Shown: positions 40,501 to 51,811 of the stretch, one piece after another
Position numbering within the stretch: position 1 is the first letter of the stretch
Layout of the letters: each line of letters begins with the position of its first letter
From: Dromaius novaehollandiae
Taxonomy: Eukaryota; Chordata; Aves; Casuariiformes; Dromaiidae
Direction: 5' to 3'
Length of the DNA stretch: 64,000 nucleotides
NCBI RefSeq assembly: GCF_036370855.1
Contig: NC_088098.1
Location: forward strand, 143,674,721-143,738,720
The notes under the pieces: generated by a model
Databases searched by the model: none
The model's input: the letters and a program-made list of their open reading frames with translations, nothing else
What the model was told of the DNA's origin: nothing
Position numbers and translations under genes: made by a program

Positions 40501-43500
40501 TACAAGCTTCATTTGTGCTGTTTCTCATAAACCCTATAAAAAACCTAGATAGACCGCTGCACGTTACACAATTATTCCTGCTAAAAATCAAAAAAACGCT
40601 TGAAGATCATTTTCACGGCATTCAAACACTTGAGAAGAAAGCTGAGTTAAGATGGTCCATGTTCTAGCCTCAGGTTCCTCTTCTGCCTGCACAGCCTTGG
40701 GTAATTATTTCTGCATATCAGTTCTGTCTCTAAAACAGGAAAGTAACTTCTTTTCTTCAAGACTGTGGAAACAAATATGCTGAAAACTGTAAGTGACCCC
40801 CTTAGAAAATCTGTATAAATATTAAATATGAGATTGCATCCAGTTGCATTTAATTAAAAAGGCATCAGAGTAGTGCATTTAATTCACTTAAGCACTCTGT
40901 ACATGCTATGCCTGTCCACACATTGGAATTTTAAAATAATCAGTCTGACTGAGCATGTTCTTTCTTTCCTATGTTTAATGCAGTAAGAAAACTGCTAACC
41001 ATGATCAATGGAGATATGTTGGATGTGGGTACAGTCTAGACCCAATGTGTGTGTCTGTGCATGAATGAATATAATTTTTTTTTTAATATTCCAAGTGTAC
41101 AACTTTTTTTCTTAAAGAAACAGGCACAGACCATTCCTTCTTTTCATTTCCTTTCTACATGTTCATACCCCACTTTTCACTATGGCAAAATTTCTGAGGA
41201 AGAGCAGACATGGTTTATATGGAGACAACATAGAAGAAATGGACTGTATGGTGGGTACATATTTGTCATGAAAGATTTGTTTCAGATGTATACTTGTGTA
41301 TTTTAAAGCAGGAGAAAGTAAAAGCCAAGGTATCTGAAGAAGTCTAAACTATTAAAAACTTCTAGTGCATGGCAAAAGATTATTTTTTAAAACATTATAA
41401 ATGTCTTGAGCTTTGTATTTGCTTAATAGGAACCTTGCTGTATCTTTTCTTAAATTTAAGGCAAAATTCTGGATTCTCTTGAAAAGGAAGGTTTGAAAAA
41501 TAATACATTCACATACTTTGCCTCTGACCATGGAGGACAGTTGGAGGCTCAGGATGGATCTGCTCAGCTAGGTGGCTGGAATGGTATCTATAAAGGTAGG
41601 AAATACAGTATAACTTTATGTGAAGATTAGCAACAGATATATAATGATTTTGCCTTGCTCAAGCCATCAAGGATAGAATGAGTTGCATTGTTTTCTAGAT
41701 GAAATACAGGTGTCATGCAGAGGTGCTTTAATCTTTAAGTCACCTTTCCTTTCAGTAAGATGCAAGCATTATTACTTATCTCCATGATGAAGGTGTTTTA
41801 TAGTTTGATACCTCTAAGACATTTATTTTTCTCAATGAAAGCCACAGAAAAAAGTGCAAGTTCCTGGCATTTATTTAGTTGATACATATATATTTTTTTT
41901 CTTCTCTTCACAATAGGACTTCTTCCTGATTTGCTTGTTTCTTTTTCTCATTATGTTCCAGAAATCTTACCTGCCCAGCTAATCAGTATGGAATAGAGTA
42001 AGGGCACATTGTGCCATGACGTGCAACAACAACTTAGTCCCTGTATGTCTTCATACTCTACCCAAAAACAGTGATTGGCATAAAGTTCAAATGCCATTTA
42101 CATTGGCCTTGGTGGTCAAAGAGGACCTTACCCTTTACTTCTTGCATCTCCCTTCGACTGTGACACACATTTCAGCCTGGTGTGTAGTGCAGTGACATTT
42201 TCATGCCAAGAGAATATGTCTCTATTTCATGCCAAGAAAGTATGAATCCTCCCACCCACCCTGACAGCCCTGCCTGGTCAGACCACCTCATCCTGTGACC
42301 TGACATGAAGCTGTGACAAGAGACGCTTGGGGAGGATTCATGTCTCAGGCCCTGTTATCACCGGTGAACCATCCATTTCTTGCACAGCTTCTGATGTTTT
42401 AATTTTCCTAAATCGGGCTTCCTCCAATTTAAATGCACTTGAACTACACCCCAGTGCACAGCGGAAGTCAAAGACTTGGAATTTTGGCTTCCAGAAGGCA
42501 GATGCTATGCACTGCTGAGCGAAGGAGGTTGTTGGCCCTTATGAAAGGGAAAGGTTTTCACTTAGTACATTGGTCCTCTTCATTTCATATTTCCTGTCTT
42601 TACATGAGAAGTTGCTTCTTTTCTCTTTCTGGATGACAAGATGGATACATCAGCCTGATGGGATCTAGCAAGGACAATATTTTTGCCATGTTGAACACCT
42701 GAATTAGAGCTGGTTTCTGCATTGAGAGTAAGATAAATAGTCTTCATGCACCTCATATCAAGATGCTTTATTAGGCTAGTTTCTATTCGTAACAAGTTGG
42801 GAAAATGCATTTCCTTGCCCTTTGAAGTAAGGGGTGTATGATGTGATTTCATAGGTTCAAATTTTTGCTTCCAAGTTTGGAGATGTTGCATTAAGCACTG
42901 AGAAAGTCAGGTCCAAATCTCAATTTCAAAAATGGAGGAGATGCATAAGACATAGGAAAATGCAAATGTTAAGCATATATATTTTGAAGGGAAACCATGG
43001 CTAGAAAGAGAAGCAATAAAATTTTGAAGGTGTTTATTAAAACAGGATAATAGTTCCTAAATCTTGGTTATGTTTAAAGAGAGTATCAAGTATTTCTCCA
43101 GTCTTGTGAGTTCTTCCAGTTTGCAGTAACCCCTCTTCTCTTTTGCTGTGAAGCTGTTCAATAATACAGGTGAATGCAGGCAGGCCACAAAATGGAAGGT
43201 AACAGATGTAAGTTGTTTTATTGTTGAGGAGTACATGATTTTCAAAGGAAGATTTGCTATTCCTACCATCTTCCTAGATTGCATTTCAGCCTGTCTGAAG
43301 TATGTGAAATCCAGTGCAAAGAGTCAAATCTGGATAAGCAGAGTATTACTGTGTTTTTTCTGTACATTCAAACATAACAAACCAGTGAATAGGTTTGTAT
43401 TTAATTCCGTGATTGCCTTGGAACTGCTATATGTTGGTTTATTCCACTGCAGGTGGAAAAGGTATGGGAGGCTGGGAAGGAGGGATCCGTGTGCCGGGAG

Positions 43501-46096
43501 TATTTAGATGGCCAGGAGTGTTACCTGCAGGCATAGTTATCGATGAACCTACAAGTCTTATGGACATTTATGCCACCATAGTTCATCTGGCTGGAGGTAT
43601 ATTACCTCAGGACAGGTATGGAGACAAGAAAACATACTCACTCTGTCATCTGCTGTGATGTCAATGATTGTTATTTTGTGTATGCTTTTATGATGAGGTC
43701 GGTATTAAAAACAGTGGGTTTTGCAGTATTAAAAACAGTGGGTTTTGCTGACCTGTTGCAGTGATGTGTGTGTTACAACACACAATAGGGAGATGAAGTA
43801 AGCTATAGATTTCATAGGTGCAGGAAAGATTCTGATATCTCAAAGTGTGTAAAAACATTTGCTGAGTGCTTGAACTAAAAAGAGCAGGCTACTGACCACT
43901 GGACACCATAAAGGTCCCTGACTGCAGAAAATTCCTATGGCAGGTATAGTGATAAGGGAGGGAACAGAAATACAGGTAGGAAATTCAAGAGTGCTTTTCC
44001 CTTAACTGTTTTTCTTCTCACCACCCTTCCCAATCCAGTCTAATGGAGGAAAAAATACATGCCATGTGTGATTGAAGGACTAGTTGCGATGTCTTGAAAA
44101 GACAACATTTTTGACTTTGTCATTTTATTGCCATTTCTAGTGCTGTGAAATCAGGAACCATTGCCTCTTGTAGGCTTTCAAAATATGTGTGCGAATCATT
44201 TAAAGAAAAGCTATAGAAAGATAATCTCTTTTGGTTTTGTTCAAATTTTTTTTCAACAGGAAGAAAAAAGTAAACTTGGTGATTTCAGCCTGAAGCACTT
44301 CAGCTTTTAATATTTAATCACCATGAAGAGGAGATGGCCAGATGAGTATGTCACTCAGTGTATATGTAGGTCACGTGGGTCAAACACACTGACCTCTTTC
44401 CAGGACACCTGAACCCACATCTCCAACTGCATCTTCCAGGCTGTGATTATTCTATCTTTAGATGAAACTGTTTGAGGTTTTTGCTTGCTTAATATTTGCT
44501 GTAGTTGAGACTGAAACCTTCACACTGAGACTAACATAAAGTGAGATGTTTTCAACAGAAGAGTATGACAGGATAGCTAACTGCCCCAAGGTCACTGAGT
44601 TTCTTAGGAAGCTTATCATCCTTGGATGATCCCACAAATATTCCTCAGCCTCAATCCTAATGTATCTAAGATTTTAGTGAACTCTGACAGATATGCCCAC
44701 AGGTGCTTACATGACCAGAGTAGTTCTTGAATTATGGAAATTTCCAAATTCCTCCTAAAGTCATTAAACCTATCCTTGTTCAAGAGTTTTCATGAAGCTG
44801 CTTTGAAAATTGCTGTATTGAAACAATTTTGAGATCAGCAATGACTTCTTTAATAAAGGACTTTTTTTCCTGTTGATCAAACTCTAAATATAGATTGTTT
44901 GCATATTGCTAAATGGAATGAGTTGACACTACTGTTTTTTTTTTTTTTTTTTTAATAGCATTTTGCCTAGGGATTTAAAATATTAACTTGACATGCTGAT
45001 GTATGGCCAAATTACTATGTAAACTCTCTAGCACTCTCTAGCACAACCAATGCAAGGACAGTGATAAGTATGCAGCTCATTCTGTCAGGTTTGCCCCCAT
45101 TTGAATACCCTTCTCCCCATCACATTAGAGTAATCGATGGACGGAACTTGATGCCTTTACTGCAAGGAAGAGTTCAACAGTCAGAGCACAAGTTCCTGTT
45201 TCACTACTGTGGGTCCTACTTGCATGCAGTGCGGTGGCACCAAAAGGACAGTGAGTATAAATGTTTGTTTCATGCTAACTGCAAAACCTAATAAGCATTC
45301 TTCCTCTTGATAGCCATCTTCCTAGCTGATAAATTTCTTGTATGATGGATGTTTATCAATACTGACCTCTGATATTCTTGAAATTATTATGCATGACATA
45401 TCAATGACTCTGGCCAGCTGGAGGTGTCTCACAGGACAGAAATATTTATAACTAATATACAAGAAATGGGTTATAGGAGGTGCAGTGAGAACACAGACTA
45501 TCTAGCATTATAGTACATGGGTCTTGTTGTTTTCTTCATATTTCTAATGTTTGCCATCTTCAAAATCAGTACTGAGTGTAGAGAACCTGATTTCTGATGA
45601 GTGTGGGTGAGAGAAGTAGTGAGGAGAGGAGGCGTCCTTCGTAAATAGCTGTATTGCTATTGCTTGAAGACACTTTCCATTTTCCTCTATTGTCTTCTAC
45701 TTGTTCCATAACATTTCTTTCCTGCCAGGTGGATCCATCTGGAAGGCTCATTATGTGACCCCAGTCTTTCGTCCACCTGGGGCTGGAGCTTGTTATGACA
45801 GAGGATTTTGCCCATGCTTTGGGGAAGGTGTGACATATCATGACCCTCCCTTGCTGTTTGATCTCTCACAAGACCCTTCTGAAGCCAAACCTCTAGCAGC
45901 TAACACTGAGCCCCTCTTTGACATTGTAATAATGAAGATTGGAAGAGCCATTGAAGAGCATCGCAGGACACTGACTCCTGTCCCGGAGCAGCTCTCCTTC
46001 TACCACATTATGTGGAAGCCGTGGCTGCAGCCATGCTGTGGGACATTCCCATTCTGCTGGTGTGATAAAGCAGGTGACAGCATACACAGTTTGTGA
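33259..46096 (+). CDS. ARSD: Gene 2: ARSD-like arylsulfatase, 10 coding exons, one in-frame stop
   Basis: Ten exons join in frame to 591 codons including the stop (human ARSD is about 593 residues), apart from TGA at 38249-38251, codon 109. Family motifs are all present: VADD, CTPSR (Cys84), GLIGKWHQG, two membrane helices (about 197-219 and 222-242), [22 protein letters not shown] and the [11 protein letters not shown] tail. The exon d stretch with [25 protein letters not shown] and [15 protein letters not shown] resembles human ARSD closely, and the stop sits where ARSD has Arg in a GYRALQWNAG context. All introns are GT-AG. As written it would give a 108-residue fragment without most of the catalytic core. 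It is a recent pseudogene, a null allele or a sequence error. Substitutions at otherwise constant residues (DCMVG for DWMVG, FLRKS for FLGKS) hint at relaxed selection. Confidence 0.85.
34563..34595. repeat. Poly-A tract (33 A)
   Basis: Uninterrupted 33-base A run in the first intron of gene 2. No target-site duplication or coding remnant was seen next to it, so an inserted retrocopy is not shown. Confidence 0.95.
35635..35784 (+). CDS. ARSD: Gene 2 exon a
   Basis: 150 nt, acceptor atttcag, donor gtaaaa. Encodes leader [12 protein letters not shown] then [20 protein letters not shown]. Confidence 0.9.
36843..36964 (+). CDS. ARSD: Gene 2 exon b: sulfatase signature 1
   Basis: 122 nt, acceptor gtttag, donor gttggg. 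Encodes [20 protein letters not shown] and [15 protein letters not shown]. Active-site Cys codon at 36913-36915. Confidence 0.93.
38226..38348 (+). CDS. ARSD: Gene 2 exon c, carries the premature TGA
   Basis: 123 nt, acceptor ttgtcag, donor gtaagt. It reads GMASSNWY, stop, [20 protein letters not shown], and on to GYTTGLIG. The TGA at 38249-38251 replaces an Arg codon, with no change in length or splice sites. Genes 1 and 3 have CGT at this place. Confidence 0.9.
39769..40192 (+). CDS. ARSD: Gene 2 exon d: GKWH motif and membrane hairpin
   Basis: 424 nt, acceptor cttcag, donor gtaact. Encodes [33 protein letters not shown], two hydrophobic helices and [10 protein letters not shown]. Fully open. 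Confidence 0.95.
41118..41254 (+). CDS. ARSD: Gene 2 exon e
   Basis: 137 nt, acceptor cttaaag, donor gtacat (weaker than in genes 1 and 3). Encodes [16 protein letters not shown] and [15 protein letters not shown]. Trp to Cys and Gly to Arg changes hit residues constant in genes 1 and 3. Confidence 0.93.
41461..41595 (+). CDS. ARSD: Gene 2 exon f
   Basis: 135 nt, acceptor atttaag, donor gtagga. Encodes [24 protein letters not shown] and [11 protein letters not shown]. Confidence 0.94.
43453..43615 (+). CDS. ARSD: Gene 2 exon g
   Basis: 163 nt, acceptor ctgcag, donor gtatgg. Encodes [20 protein letters not shown] and [18 protein letters not shown]. Confidence 0.95.
43702..43749. repeat. 24-bp tandem duplication
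   Basis: Two adjacent copies of a 24-base unit starting gtattaaaaacagtgg, differing only at the last base, in intron g-h of gene 2. Confidence 0.9.
44935..44953. repeat. Poly-T tract
   Basis: Run of 19 T in intron g-h of gene 2. Confidence 0.95.
45129..45250 (+). CDS. ARSD: Gene 2 exon h
   Basis: 122 nt, acceptor cattag, donor gtgagt. Encodes [13 protein letters not shown] and [19 protein letters not shown]. Confidence 0.95.
45729..46096 (+). CDS. ARSD: Gene 2 terminal exon i
   Basis: Acceptor ctgccag; stop TGA at 46094-46096. Encodes the same C-terminal domain as gene 1, then a diverged last stretch ([10 protein letters not shown]). Near-identity with gene 1 fades after base 173 of the exon. 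Confidence 0.95.
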
Positions 46097-46163
46097 GATG
46101 GATGCCTACTAATACGTTCTGTGGCTCTGAGCTCTCTGCTGACAAAGCTTTATGTTGTGGCCC

Positions 46164-46169
46164 AATAAA
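46164..46169 (+). promoter_or_regulatory. Poly(A) signal, gene 2
   Basis: AATAAA 68 bases after the stop, followed by a U/G-rich stretch (tattttttgtcttgg) suited to cleavage. A second AATAAA lies at 46202-46207. Confidence 0.7.
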
Positions 46170-46209
46170 ATATTTTTTGTCTTGGAAGCAAAGTACATGA
46201 AAATAAAGA

Positions 46210-49200
46210 AAAGGAATGTTGAACAGAGACTTTTTCCTTTTCCCTTCACAAGTAGGCAAAGGTCTAAGAGGAAAAGGGCCTGAAAAGAGAACAGTTTTTC
46301 AGATTTGCACCTAAGGGACAACTGTACAGGTATATTCCTAAACTGTGTCTAATTTATGCCCACTCAGGGAAGACAACTGGAAAACTCTGCAGAGAGCATA
46401 GTGTATGGTGGTAAGGAGGCAGCCAGTAAGAAATATTAGACTTCTGTATAACCCTGGATGTTTACATATGGGCCCCCCAAGTCATGGTCATACTCTAGCC
46501 AGCATAGGAGTTTGAGTCATTATTACTTCCTCTTCTTCTTTCTCTGTCTCTGCAAAAATACTGTTAAATTCTGTTGGTCTACTAATATAAAAATACTGCT
46601 GTATAAAGTACACTTAAACACATGAGACAGTGAATCTGATTTAGTGAAGGATATTCTTCAAGTTGTAAAGAGCTTTTGGAACAGATCTGTGGCTTTAGCT
46701 GAGTAACAATAACATATCACAGATAGTATAAAGTACAAAATGTTGGAGTCCAAAATAACTCTACAACAGTTATAACAAGGAGATAAATGTTTTACTTCTC
46801 AGAATGAGGTCCTATTGTATACTACTTTGGTGGATAACAAATTTACTGAATAAAAGATGCCAGTAAAAATGTTTTGGATAAATAACTTACACTATTTCAA
46901 AGTCAGTTCTAGAAAAATAAGGTTCACTTGAGATAGTCATTGGAATTAATCTGTAAAAATATTTAGTAGCAGGATACTTAATTTTAAACTGTTTACAAGC
47001 CACCACTTGGAAAAAGGAATCTTGACAACATGAGTTCCAAAAATTAGTGGTGTAACCTTAGCCAGATTTTTCTAAGGTGATGTGTGACTTTCTGCTTACA
47101 CTGAAATTCACAGTGAAGTTACGGAGATTTTAGTACCTTGATCTGTACTAAGGACTGTTTTCTGCAGAGGATAGATGGAGTCAGAGGTTTTTATAAGCAT
47201 GCTGGTAAAACTTTGTAGAGAAATTGGGGTTTGGAAAAGTAAATGGAAACTGATTATTGATATTGATAGCTTCCCCTCCACCCCCTAGGAGTGCTCCTGC
47301 AAACATTTTACTTGCTCTGCCAGTTCAGAAGTTCCCTCAGAAACCTTCTCACATGTAAGAAGGAACATCTGAATGCCAATATTTGCTTTTAGAAGTCAGA
47401 TACGTGAGAATAGCCAAATAGAGAATGGCAGCATAGAACACGCCATGAATCAAAATTATGTGGTTGCTGGCAGAGAATTTATCTGTAGGCAGCAGCAAGT
47501 AAACAGCTTCCTGTGGTTAGGCACAGTCAAAAACAGGTTATTTTAAGGGAAGGAAATACCACAGGGCTCAAAATGCAGAGAGAAAATAATCTCCTTTCTG
47601 CTTTATCACCAAGCTGTAACTCTAATAAAAGATCTTGGTTGAAAGCTTAGTTCTACTGAAGTCAATAACTAATCAGAGCTGTTACCTCTGTATTGGGTGA
47701 CTAACACAGTGGTGAGTAACAGGATGCAAAGTTCGTACTAGCAGAATGCCCCCTCCACTTCCAAATCCTTAGTTCTATTATCAGGGAAAAACTTAAGGTG
47801 TTTTTTTTTAAGGCAGTCCAGCAACAGCATGGGCACATCTTCAGCAGTGATCACATGGTGAGAATGATGGAAACAGTGTAGAAAAGCTAAAAGACTTCAG
47901 TTATAACTGGGACTGAAGACAGATGTAGATTAATATTTACAGTATTAGCAACTTTTAAAGAATCACCTTTCCCAAAGCATGACGTAATTTTCAAGAAACT
48001 AGCTTTGCATGGGAAATATCACAAACATGTTATGTAATCATACCAAATAAGTATTATAATCAAATAGGCACCGGTAAAAGTAGACAAATTTGACAATTTG
48101 TCTCATATAAAAATAACCAAATGTGAGCAAAGTGATCAACCAAGCCAAATGTAAACTACGTGAGCAATGTCATCAACAAATCAAACCATGCTTTTCCCTC
48201 CAGCCCTTTTATACAAATCTCATAGTTTAAGCTGCTACATCTTTCTGTCACACTGACTTCTACTGACTTCTCTCAAATACAGTGTTAAATTCAGCATTCA
48301 CGGTATTAATATTCAAGGTATTCAGGGGCCTGAAATGTCAACAAATGAATAGGCATTATTATTTATAGGCATACATTATTTATAGCATCTCTTTGGTGGC
48401 ACCGAAATAGAGCAGTGATGGGGTTTATACAAGTCTGCACAGAATTAACTGAACAGGGAATCTAGGAACGGCAGCAGCCATGTTATGCCAGGTTTTCGAG
48501 AATACTTTGCCCTCGGTCAGCCAGGAATTCATGTAAAACTTTAACGGTGGTTGCAGTTTGCTTGCTGTTCCTGGCGAGGATCCCAGTCAGTTGCTGTGTG
48601 AAGACTGGGGGAAGAGACGGTGAGGGAAAAAACATCAAGTCAGTCTCACTTCCTCCCAGTGATCTTAGTGAATCGGTGCTGCTAAGCAAGCCAAGGAGTG
48701 AGAGGAATTTTGGTGCAAGAAGATTAATCAAGACAAGGGTTTGTTTTCCATGTTGTTAAAAAGGGGTTGGCCTCTATTAGTCTTGATGATTGTTTACTGT
48801 GTTTTGCTGGCTTAGAGAGGGAATTAGAGTCTGATGTTTTCTTGGATTTCTGTGAGTAACTGTGCTTATTTCTAGAGGCAGGTGTTTGTTAGCTTTTATG
48901 GATTTTTTTTATTTAACAGATAAGGAAACTGAACAAGCTCTAGGGCCCAGGACCGTGTTTGCCATGCTCTCATAGTGATGTCAGTGAGAGCTCTACTTTC
49001 AAAACAAATCAGCGCCTAAAAGAAAAAGGTGAATATGCATATTTAAATGTTTTCTTTTTTTTTACAAGCTTTCTATTTCTTCTAGCCCCTCCGTAAGAGT
49101 AGTGTTCCTGAAATGGTTTGCAGTAAACCAGACAGCACTAATTTTCAGCATGCCACAATCACACGCATAAGACCCAAATATCTTTTAGGACCACTGCAAC

Positions 49201-51741
49201 TCCCTGATTCTAAGTTCACAGCTTTCCTATGGGGCTGTACAAAGTCTCTATCTAAATAACAATGTAATTGCTGGCACCAGTGGCTGTGCCACTGGAACCT
49301 ATTACGAGAAAGCAGAAATAGCAGAGCTACTGTACCAGGTTGGAAAACTTATGAACACCTTTAGGATATCTAGGGTTTTCTTAGACGCTCAGATCTGTCT
49401 GGCACTTTTGCGCTATTACAGCTTACAGGAGCTCTAATGATCCTCAGTTACTCAACCTAGACTGAGAACATTTTCATTGCAATAGCTTGGGCTTATACTC
49501 AGGTACTCCCCAGTCCTTTTAAACACAAAGCTGCCTGCCAACTGCTGGGAAGGCAGAGCCCTGCCGGCTTTGTTAAAGCACCATGGAGAATTTTCATTAC
49601 AGATAATGGCCATAGCCATTGCTGGCTCTTCCTCCTCCCAGGTTAATGCCTTTGTGCACTTGCCTTATCCTTACCTCAGTGCTGCATGGGGCTATTAGTT
49701 CCTTGGTGCTTCAGTGGGAATTGCTGCTAGGCTGTGATTCAGAGGCACCAGTATCATCCAAATAAGTGATAATAACTCCTAGCAGTGAGTCCTTTGCTTC
49801 ACTTTAATACAGCCTTTTTTGGAATCGTGACACTAGCCCTGTGGCATCTGCATTGGCAACAAAATCTTTCTTCAAACATAGCCAATACATTTGGTGAGAG
49901 GGGGCTGTCTGCTTCTCCATGAACCTCTGAGTCGGCCGGTGAGCAGGCAGGATAGAGTCTCAGTAGTATGTTTCGGGAACCTGCACATAGAGGCAGGAGT
50001 GCCATAAACCATATGGAAAATGCTACATCTAACAGAGATTAAGCACATAAGAAGCAGGGGTACAGACAAGAAGCATAATTTTTTAAGGCATATCATTTTG
50101 GCCATAGTCAGATGTGCACCTAGATGTTACTTGTAAAAGCCATCAGTGGACTGAGATCTGAGCCCTTTTATACTGTTTTCCTAGTAAGTTTTATTATCCT
50201 ATGGCTCATTCTTTGAAATTCATAGGGCAGGATTATGTCCTGCTCTGCCCAGTTTATCATTTTGCAGGCATACAAAGTAACCATAGCATTCTTACATACC
50301 ATTAAAGGTGGAAAAAAAATTCTCTCAGAAAATGCTGCTTTTTCCCATTTGAGAATGGACTGATTTGGGGGGGGAGGGGAAGAACAAGTCTTTCATAAGT
50401 CAAGAGGGAACCTTTTAGGAACTTTTACTTTGTGTTTAGAAGTGACTTCTTGATTACAAATGTGTCTTCTGCAATTATAAAAAGAAAAAAAATCAAAATG
50501 GAAGCAAAACATCTTCTTTTTTGTTGAAATTAAGTATGCTTATTATTATGCTTCAAACTATTCCTTAATGGAACTGAGAACATCTTTGTTCTTGTGCTGG
50601 TCTGAAATGGAAAGAAGTGTGGGAAAGTAAGAATTTCCCATGGACTGGACATTTAAAATTCTGATCTTTTTCCACACGGAAGAAAATAAAAGGCACCTCT
50701 GATTTACTTTGCAGCATTAAGATAAGCCTGTGCCAGTCCCTGTGGAACCAATTTATCATGTGTTTCTGCATGATTTTTACATCTTCAGTGCAACATTTTC
50801 TGCAGACACCTTAGTCTAAGAGTGCATTTCCAAAACCATTCTTTGTCCAAACAGATTAGTTATACTGGTTATTTCGACAAGCATAGGAAATTGCTTCCAC
50901 TCATAGAATTCCCAGACAAAAAATAAACATTTAGGAACTAAAAGGCTAGGCTTTTAAAGTCCAGGTTGAGTTCATAGAATTGGCAGGTAGAAACACTGGC
51001 CTGTTAAACTTGTAAATGACATCAGGCTTAGAAATTCTTCAGAGGCAATAATCATAATGATATTTAAGTTGCTGGAGAATGATTAGCAACATTTAGACTG
51101 AAGTACCTCCTTGAACATACTAGATCTTTTCCAAACCTAAGACAATCCTTTCCCTAAACATTCACTGTAAAGATTACTTTCCAGGCTGGCTTTTCTTTGA
51201 GGAGTGCTTTATAGTTTCTAAGCTCACAATAAGGATTGCATTCTCTTCCTGGAGCTTAAAAGATAATTTGAGGTAAAACAAAGTTTGACCAATTAGGTTT
51301 ACTTACCATTGCCTACTGTTTGCAACTTAATGGAAACCTTCCTTTCAGTGATCACCAATGGTTCTAATAATTGCCATCTTTAACTTTTGTTTAAAATCTT
51401 GGGCATTTAGCCTTCTTGCTGAACACTCACAACTCCCTCTGAAGTCAATGGCAGCTGAGAACAGTCAGGATGTTGCACAACTGAGCCCTGTGCTGTCTGA
51501 TCTTCCTTGTCCTCAGAAGTGCTCTTCCCTATCTGTAGTTGCAGTTCAGCAGGGCTCTGCAAGCATTCAGGAGCACAGGGATTGCCTAAGCAAACCCTAG
51601 TGGCTCAGTCCATCTCCACGATTACCAGCCACAGGCATTGGCCGTATGACTGTGGTAATGCGAGGTAGTTAACGGCTAACTTCACAGACAAGATGACCAG
51701 AGCTGCTTGGCTCTGATTTTTTTTTCTCCCTTTTTCACCAG
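46210..51741. other. Intergenic DNA between genes 2 and 3
   Basis: No gene recognised. A good donor (gagacg/gtgagg, GT at about 48618) could close an untranslated first exon of gene 3, because the predicted coding exon 1 has an upstream acceptor. No CpG-rich block marks a promoter here. Confidence 0.45.
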
Positions 51742-51758
51742 AATTTACGTAACCAGCT

Positions 51759-51811
51759 ATGCACCTGCTACACATAAGAGGAAGCCAAGAAGTTTACCAG
51801 GGAAAACAATG
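51759..51811 (+). CDS. ARSH: Gene 3 predicted first coding exon (exon 1)
   Basis: Strong polypyrimidine tract and acceptor (caccag, exon from 51742), ATG at 51759 and consensus donor (AATG/gtaaga). The 53 coding bases give [17 protein letters not shown] plus two bases of a Trp codon completed by exon a. Its phase matches exon a. Because exon a lacks an in-frame Met, this exon is better supported than the equivalents of genes 1 and 2. Confidence 0.65.

Noticed and set aside
46210-51741. A further sulfatase copy between genes 2 and 3
   Set aside because: I looked for the CTPSR, GKWH, EEMDW and GGKGMGG exon sequences and found none on either strand.
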